This document shows positions 59,935-64,000 of a stretch of DNA of 64,000 nt, one piece after another (the stretch's first letter is position 1; the number at the start of each line of letters is the position of its first letter). The notes beneath the pieces were generated by a model that was given only the letters and a program-made list of their open reading frames with translations, was not told where the DNA came from and made no database searches. The stretch spans positions 1 to 64,000 of IMG/VR virus record IMGVR_UViG_3300026455_000008; one strand, written 5' to 3'. A program made the position numbers and the translations under genes. Origin of the DNA: a virus.

Positions 59935-60498
59935 ATGGGGTGCGATTCTCACTTCTTTCTAGAAAGAAGAGTAAATAACGGCCCATGGCACTTAGACCCA
60001 GGGCATAAGTTTCTTGAAGATCCTAGGGATGGAGGAGTCCATCCTTTGGAGATACCCTCTCTCTCTGGGAGAAGTTATTATTTGTTTGGCTTGATTGCAG
60101 GAGTCAGGTCCTACGACGTAACTCCTATCGCACAACCTCGTGGCTTGCCCAATGACGTTAGCAAAGAAATCTTATCTTATTTTACAGATTACAAGCCAGA
60201 CTTTCACACGCCGACGTACTTAACGCCTAAAGAGCTCGAAAAAGCTTTAAATAAATACTATAAATATATAAGAAAAGCGCATCCTGAAACTGATGAGCTC
60301 TATCTATCCTCGCTAATTGACGCCCCTGCAGAAGACGCTTTTAGATACAACACGCGACTAAGTGATGATTTCATCAGGATTAACTCGTCAATCATAAAAT
60401 ATATCCGATCCCATCTTGATTGGGAAAAGGTAGAGAATAAATTATTAGGCGCAAAGAACAAAACCGAGTACAGAATAATCGTCTGGTTTGATTCGTAA
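59935..60498 (+). CDS. Conserved phage protein of unknown function (MGCDxH family)
   Basis: 187 residues. The opening MGCDSHFFLERRVNNGPWHL, then YYLFGLIAGVRSYDVTPIAQ PRGLPNDVSKE and TPTYLTPKELEKAL, is a pattern I associate with many phages (MGCDxHxxxExR...LFxxLAGVRxxxxxPIxxPRGLPxDxSxE...S/TYLTxxEL). The function is unknown. Its N-terminal His/Asp/Glu cluster may bind metal. Confidence 0.65.
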   Translation: MGCDSHFFLERRVNNGPWHLDPGHKFLEDPRDGGVHPLEIPSLSGRSYYLFGLIAGVRSYDVTPIAQPRGLPNDVSKEILSYFTDYKPDFHTPTYLTPKELEKALNKYYKYIRKAHPETDELYLSSLIDAPAEDAFRYNTRLSDDFIRINSSIIKYIRSHLDWEKVENKLLGAKNKTEYRIIVWFDS

Positions 60499-60513
60499 TT
60501 GATGGAGATTTCT

Positions 60514-60918
60514 ATGAGCTCTTCCGATGGGTTTGTGCCTCAGATCGAGTCTATGGACCTTAGATCGCTATATGATCAACTTTTTATCGTAGCAGTCTCA
60601 ACTGGCGCCAGAGATGATGGACGTCTTTTGGCGAAGACTATCCATGGCCCGTACTCATTCGACGAGATGCTGGGTGAAGTTGGAAGAATGTGGAACGAAT
60701 CGCAAGATAACGCGAAAGTGTACATCCTAGAAAAAGATTATAAAAAGAAGCCTAAATGGCTAGACGCCAAAACTATTGACTATATTCAGGCAAAATACGT
60801 GGATATAATCATGGAGCGCATGATTGGATCAGATGACAAGCCATATACGGTTGTAGCTGGCGTGGTAGAAGATCGCGAAACAGAAGAAACAAAACAGCAG
60901 GAGAATACTGATGTCTGA
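60514..60918 (+). CDS. Small acidic protein
   Basis: 134 residues, MSSSDGFVPQIESMDLRSLY..., helical and acidic with a Glu/Gln tail. The ATG at 60514 follows TGGAGATTTCT (an upstream ATG at 60502 also exists). It overlaps the next gene by 8 nt. Function unknown. Confidence 0.5.
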   Translation: MSSSDGFVPQIESMDLRSLYDQLFIVAVSTGARDDGRLLAKTIHGPYSFDEMLGEVGRMWNESQDNAKVYILEKDYKKKPKWLDAKTIDYIQAKYVDIIMERMIGSDDKPYTVVAGVVEDRETEETKQQENTDV

Positions 60919-61717
60919 TTTAATTAAAGAATACGCTGGCGGTATGCCATGCAAAGGTCACGCAGAAGACGGCGATTCTTTGCTATGGGCCGGTCTCCTT
61001 CATGCATCTGGGATGAGGTTGGATGAATCTATTGTCGCATCCCAAACAGATGATGGGCAATTTTTTAGATCCCCTCTGCGTGCAGAGAACGCTCGCCACG
61101 GTTTAGTTGAACTGAATTCATTCAGTCGAGATATGTCAACTGGACTTAATTTGGCCGCCGCTGCGGACTCTGCGCCATTTAAAGTTATTGATGCGTACGA
61201 GGCGTGGATTGATTATATCCGTAAAAATGGATGCAGGGCATGCAAAGACACCGATGGCAGATGCATAATGACGCCAGCTAACTTCTGGATGGCTTCGTAC
61301 GCCGGAGCAGACAACATCCCAGTTGGGTATGAGCTTACAAGATGGTTAAATAAACCCTATTTGCTTGTGGCGTCTACTTTTAACCCCAAAGGGTTCCAAC
61401 TTCATCTAGTTGGCGTAAGCATATTCGCCATGGTTTTCCATTATGGTTCGCGAAAAAAGCTCCCTATCTCGCTGAGATTGGCCTGCGCGATGCTTAAACG
61501 ACGCCAACCAAAAAACGCTTTCTTCGCATGGCTAGCTGGTGACAACGAGCATGCTAAAAAAATTAATGACGCTATCAAAGCACACCTAGCGGTCAACGGC
61601 CAGGGCGACAGAAGGCACCAGTGGTGCTGGGAGCGCGACGACGCCGAAGAAGCTTGGCGCGATTCTTGCGGGTGGGATGTAGAGTTTATTGATAATTTAC
61701 TAAAACTGTCTATATAA
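60911..61717 (+). CDS. Conserved large-phage-type protein (SRDM family), function unknown
   Basis: 268 residues, MSDLIKEYAGGMPCKGHAED..., then DDGQFFRSPLRAENARHGLV and SFSRDMSTGLNLAAAADSAP. A Cys cluster (GCRACKDTDGRCIM) and an aromatic C-terminal helix (WCWERDDAEEAWRDSCGW). The DGxxxRxP...SRDMxxG pattern is one I associate with other large-phage proteins of unknown role. A peptidoglycan or polysaccharide enzyme is conceivable from the SRDM/YxxW features, but no active site is evident. Confidence 0.5.
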   Translation: MSDLIKEYAGGMPCKGHAEDGDSLLWAGLLHASGMRLDESIVASQTDDGQFFRSPLRAENARHGLVELNSFSRDMSTGLNLAAAADSAPFKVIDAYEAWIDYIRKNGCRACKDTDGRCIMTPANFWMASYAGADNIPVGYELTRWLNKPYLLVASTFNPKGFQLHLVGVSIFAMVFHYGSRKKLPISLRLACAMLKRRQPKNAFFAWLAGDNEHAKKINDAIKAHLAVNGQGDRRHQWCWERDDAEEAWRDSCGWDVEFIDNLLKLSI

Positions 61718-61731
61718 CATAGAGTAAACGT

Positions 61732-62496
61732 ATGGTACGCTCAGCGATCGCAGTTGCATTGCTCACCTTTTCGACAAGCGCCTTCTCTTTTGAAGAGCCA
61801 AAATGCTTGTCGAAGAACGTTGATTTCTGGTACGACGTGTACACGAAATTTGATGAAGGTGACGCGCTGATACTGGACGCCGAGTCTCCTGATCTTACCG
61901 TAATAAACAAGGCAAAACTGCCGCTGGACGAAAAACAAAGAAAACGGTTTCTCAAAAACCTAAAAAAGTCATACGAGAAAGATTCTAAGAAGGTTAGGAT
62001 CGTGACCGGTATACGGTCTAAGTTTGTAGAGGGTCTCAAGAGGGACGCCAAATACCGCAAAGACGTGGAACACCAGATTAAAAAACTAAATCTGCCAATC
62101 GAACTTTCGGCGCTTCCGCATGTTGAGTCTAGCTATAACCCGAGGGCAAGATCTAAGGTGGGCGCAGTCGGCATGTGGCAAGTCATGCCCGCGACAGCCA
62201 GGATGCTGGGATTCAATCCTAAAAATTTGTTCTCGCCCAGCTATAACACTAAAGTAGGTCTAGCCGTCTTGATGGACGCCTTTTCTAAGCTCGGATCATG
62301 GCCGCTCGCGATAACAGCGTACAATCACGGCGTCAACGGCGTGTCAAAGGCAGTAAAAGAAACCGGCAGCACAGATATTTGCACAATAATGTCAGAGTAC
62401 GATGGTCCCAGGTTTGGAGTATCGAGCAGAAATTTCTACGCGAGCTTTCTTGCCGTTTTGAGAATCCTGAAGGATGAGGGCGTACTGGATGAGTGA
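61732..62496 (+). CDS. Exported lytic transglycosylase (SLT, MltD-like)
   Basis: 254 residues. MVRSAIAVALLTFSTSAFSF is a signal peptide; then a basic linker (~70-115) and the SLT domain: LSALPHVESSYNPRARSKVG with catalytic Glu132, AVGMWQVMPATARMLGFNPK, AVLMDAFSKLGSWPLAITAY NHGVNG. It is a soluble/periplasmic MltD-type enzyme that cleaves peptidoglycan. Second transglycosylase in the window, so the phage may need two compartments or two substrates. Confidence 0.9.
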   Translation: MVRSAIAVALLTFSTSAFSFEEPKCLSKNVDFWYDVYTKFDEGDALILDAESPDLTVINKAKLPLDEKQRKRFLKNLKKSYEKDSKKVRIVTGIRSKFVEGLKRDAKYRKDVEHQIKKLNLPIELSALPHVESSYNPRARSKVGAVGMWQVMPATARMLGFNPKNLFSPSYNTKVGLAVLMDAFSKLGSWPLAITAYNHGVNGVSKAVKETGSTDICTIMSEYDGPRFGVSSRNFYASFLAVLRILKDEGVLDE

Positions 62497-63055
62497 AGTT
62501 GGCAAAATACCCGCTCTCGACAAGGGTTTTGTGCAGCTTAGATGCTGCGCGCCAAACTTTCACGATTTAGAAGTAATGAAGTCTGAACTGTTCCGCGGAA
62601 ACCTGACACCACAGCTGATAGAAACTGTCCACGTCTACTTAAATGTTAAGTGTCCATACTTTCTTCTGATACCTTTGCTGTCGTCCGGAATAAAGGCGAT
62701 ATCTCGCCCTGGAGCGCCCAGCGACGCGTATGTGCCTAGGGTAGACGACATAAAGTCCGGAAACCATGAATCGGATCTAGAGATCCAATACTCTATGAAT
62801 CTGACCATAGATTCGTTAATGCTCAACCAGAAAGCTTATGCTAAAGATGGCTGCAACCCGTTCGTTGCGTCGGTGACCACGCCAGTCGCCGCATACTGGG
62901 AAGGAGTGATGTTTGGCCTGATGAGAGACTGGGTGCGCTTCGCTGCCGCACCTGGGCTGCACCCTCTGGTAAAAGAGTACCAGAAATCAGTTGTGGATGC
63001 ACTTTCTGTAGAATACAAAAACATTAACGATATCATGCGTATAATACCAAAATGA
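62489..63055 (+). CDS. Soluble protein, function unknown
   Basis: 188 residues, MSEVGKIPALDKGFVQLRCC..., a Cys pair near the start then FHDLEVMKSELFRGNLTPQL and YFLLIPLLSSGIKAISRPGA. Helical C-part (PVAAYWEGVMFGLMRDWVRF). It overlaps the transglycosylase stop by 8 nt. The C-terminal half faintly recalls ThyX-type cores, but there is no RHRxxS motif, so I do not call it. Confidence 0.45.
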   Translation: MSEVGKIPALDKGFVQLRCCAPNFHDLEVMKSELFRGNLTPQLIETVHVYLNVKCPYFLLIPLLSSGIKAISRPGAPSDAYVPRVDDIKSGNHESDLEIQYSMNLTIDSLMLNQKAYAKDGCNPFVASVTTPVAAYWEGVMFGLMRDWVRFAAAPGLHPLVKEYQKSVVDALSVEYKNINDIMRIIPK

Positions 63056-63255
63056 AGAAGACTAAAAAGCCCAAAAAAGTCGATGCCAGCGAGCCAGAGC
63101 TAACATACTGGACCGAGATAACGTATATCTGTCCAACTCGCGGCAAAGTGACTGAAAAAGTTCAAGTGAAGAAACTTAAACCGCAGCCCGTACCCGATGT
63201 GGGTCAGAAATACGAGCTAGAAATTCTTAAAGAAGCGGCGGAAGATGACGAATAA
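63052..63255 (+). CDS. Small basic protein
   Basis: 67 residues, MKKTKKPKKVDASEPELTYW..., a Lys-rich start followed by one beta-like segment (TYICPTRGKVTEKVQVKKLK) with a single Cys, so any metal site would need partners. Overlaps both neighbours. Function unknown. Confidence 0.45.
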   Translation: MKKTKKPKKVDASEPELTYWTEITYICPTRGKVTEKVQVKKLKPQPVPDVGQKYELEILKEAAEDDE

Positions 63256-63964
63256 CATCTTAAAAAAGACGCTAGAAGCTAGTCAGATTGACTACAAAAC
63301 GTACATAAATCTCAGCGCCTATTTTAGGACCTATTTGTCCAACTGCGCCAAATTTGGTATCCCAAATCCTAAGAGCTCATTTGGGACGAACGACGTAGTT
63401 ATTAGAAATATAAATAAATCGCCAGAAACAGACGCGTATGGTGTGACTAAGAAATGGAAAGTTGTAGCATGCGCGTATGGACTAATTATTGGTCGAAGAA
63501 TACTTCCTAAGCGATTGGGCCGGATAGAAGTCATAAACGATATAGCGCGCTCGCAGCATCAGGTGACGGTAGAGCCAGACCCTGACCTTATCGACAGCTT
63601 CTTGCTCGGCGAAGAATCATTCGATCCAAACTCTAGACTGAATAAAAGTCTAAAACTTAGAAAACAGGCCTCAAAGTATAATAAATCTATATCCAAAAAG
63701 ATCACTGCTCACAACGAGGCAGAAGATTATTTTGAATCACTTTCCGAAGGCGATGTCATATACTCATCGTCTTCTTTGATAGGTCTCACCACGCATCCGC
63801 GGTCTTTTACCGTGGTAAAGATTATACGCACCATGAAGTGCGTAGACTTCATAATAGTTCGTCTCAAATCATCGACAGAGATATCTATAAGGCCTCGATC
63901 GATATTGAAATGTTTTGTAACGACGCAGCAACCGTACCCATTATCCAAGATAATCTCAAAATGA
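63245..63964 (+). CDS. Soluble basic protein, function unknown
   Basis: 239 residues, MTNNILKKTLEASQIDYKTY..., two parts: an N-region with beta strands (KKWKVVACAYGLIIGRRILP, RLGRIEVINDIARSQHQV) and a basic helical linker (KLRKQASKYNKSISKKITAH), then a beta C-region (VIYSSSSLIGLTTHPRSFTV). No motif recognised. It overlaps the next start by 4 nt (ATGA). Confidence 0.5.
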   Translation: MTNNILKKTLEASQIDYKTYINLSAYFRTYLSNCAKFGIPNPKSSFGTNDVVIRNINKSPETDAYGVTKKWKVVACAYGLIIGRRILPKRLGRIEVINDIARSQHQVTVEPDPDLIDSFLLGEESFDPNSRLNKSLKLRKQASKYNKSISKKITAHNEAEDYFESLSEGDVIYSSSSLIGLTTHPRSFTVVKIIRTMKCVDFIIVRLKSSTEISIRPRSILKCFVTTQQPYPLSKIISK

Positions 63965-64000
63965 GACCATCAAAACTGTCGTTCTACATGGCCATGGCCG
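63961..64000 (+). CDS. dCMP deaminase start (partial, runs off window)
   Basis: Only 13 residues are visible, MRPSKLSFYMAMA. Deoxycytidylate deaminases of phages and bacteria commonly open MRPSxxxYFMxxA, so this is a probable dCMP deaminase. With the hydroxymethylase at 58100 it would split dCMP between dUMP (for ThyX) and hydroxymethyl-dCMP. The coding evidence is short, hence the moderate score. Confidence 0.4.
   Translation, partial: MRPSKLSFYMAMA

Noticed and set aside
62489-63055. Calling the protein at 62489 a second ThyX.
   Set aside because: Only a vague likeness in the C-terminal half; the RHRxxS motif is absent, so it is left as unknown.
1-64000. tRNA genes and CRISPR arrays.
   Set aside because: No cloverleaf with a GTTCRA T-loop and CCA-type end was found by eye, and the direct repeats seen are too few and too short to be CRISPR. 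A tRNAscan run would settle the former.

Overview
The window reads as part of the genome of a large, virulent, contractile-tailed phage (myovirus type, Caudoviricetes) of a Gram-negative host. The sheath gene, tandem tube-like genes, frameshifted tail chaperones and tape measure gene show the tail type. The lipoprotein signals, exported proteins, lytic transglycosylases and an outer-membrane-like barrel point to a Gram-negative host; the species cannot be read from the sequence. Genes are packed with ATGA/GTGA overlaps. I saw no integrase, tRNA or CRISPR array.

Layout. (1) 1-13141, minus strand, is the tail/neck module. In transcription order it holds a neck protein, a Nudix-domain protein, connector/terminator-like proteins, the sheath, three tube-like paralogs, tail chaperones joined by a near-canonical -1 frameshift signal, the tape measure protein and a partial hub protein. 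(2) 13183-15046, plus strand, has the GH24 endolysin and a GC-rich HNH nuclease gene. (3) 15047-21600 is a cassette region of small genes. Many have their own 23-nt promoter (CYGAAWCT box, then TATAAT, always 17 nt apart start to start), an AGGAGGTCAACATG-type leader and a 3' hairpin whose loop matches the CsrA/RsmE consensus. (4) 21600-29000 is a dense run of tiny ORFs (21-120 codons), several of them diverged tandem paralogs, plus a DOPA 4,5-dioxygenase-like gene. (5) 29184-38372 has PhoH, a fibre-like protein and a block of exported, lipoprotein and membrane proteins, with holin candidates and a metzincin-like lipoprotein. (6) 38398-42232, minus, has class Ia ribonucleotide reductase (nrdA, nrdB). 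(7) 42391-64000 holds nucleotide and DNA metabolism (ATP-dependent ligase, ThyX, a dCMP-hydroxymethylase-type ThyA homologue, the probable start of dCMP deaminase), AAA+ ATPases, a MoxR/VWA-metallopeptidase pair, two ClpP-like proteases (one exported), peptide deformylase, two sigma-region-2-like proteins and two transglycosylases.

How they fit together. RNR, ThyX, the hydroxymethylase and the deaminase would supply dNTPs and probably 5-hydroxymethyl-dCMP, suggesting modified cytosine in the phage DNA. The CCGAA promoters probably drive early/middle plus-strand genes. The TATAAATA element before the tail chaperones, with sigma-like proteins, suggests T4-style late control of the structural module. 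Exported enzymes and lipoproteins suggest heavy envelope remodelling or superinfection exclusion. The most unusual points are the promoter/hairpin cassette array, a phage structural-type domain inserted into the VWA-metallopeptidase, the Asp-for-Asn switch in the ThyA homologue, the frameshift signal and the micro-ORF family.
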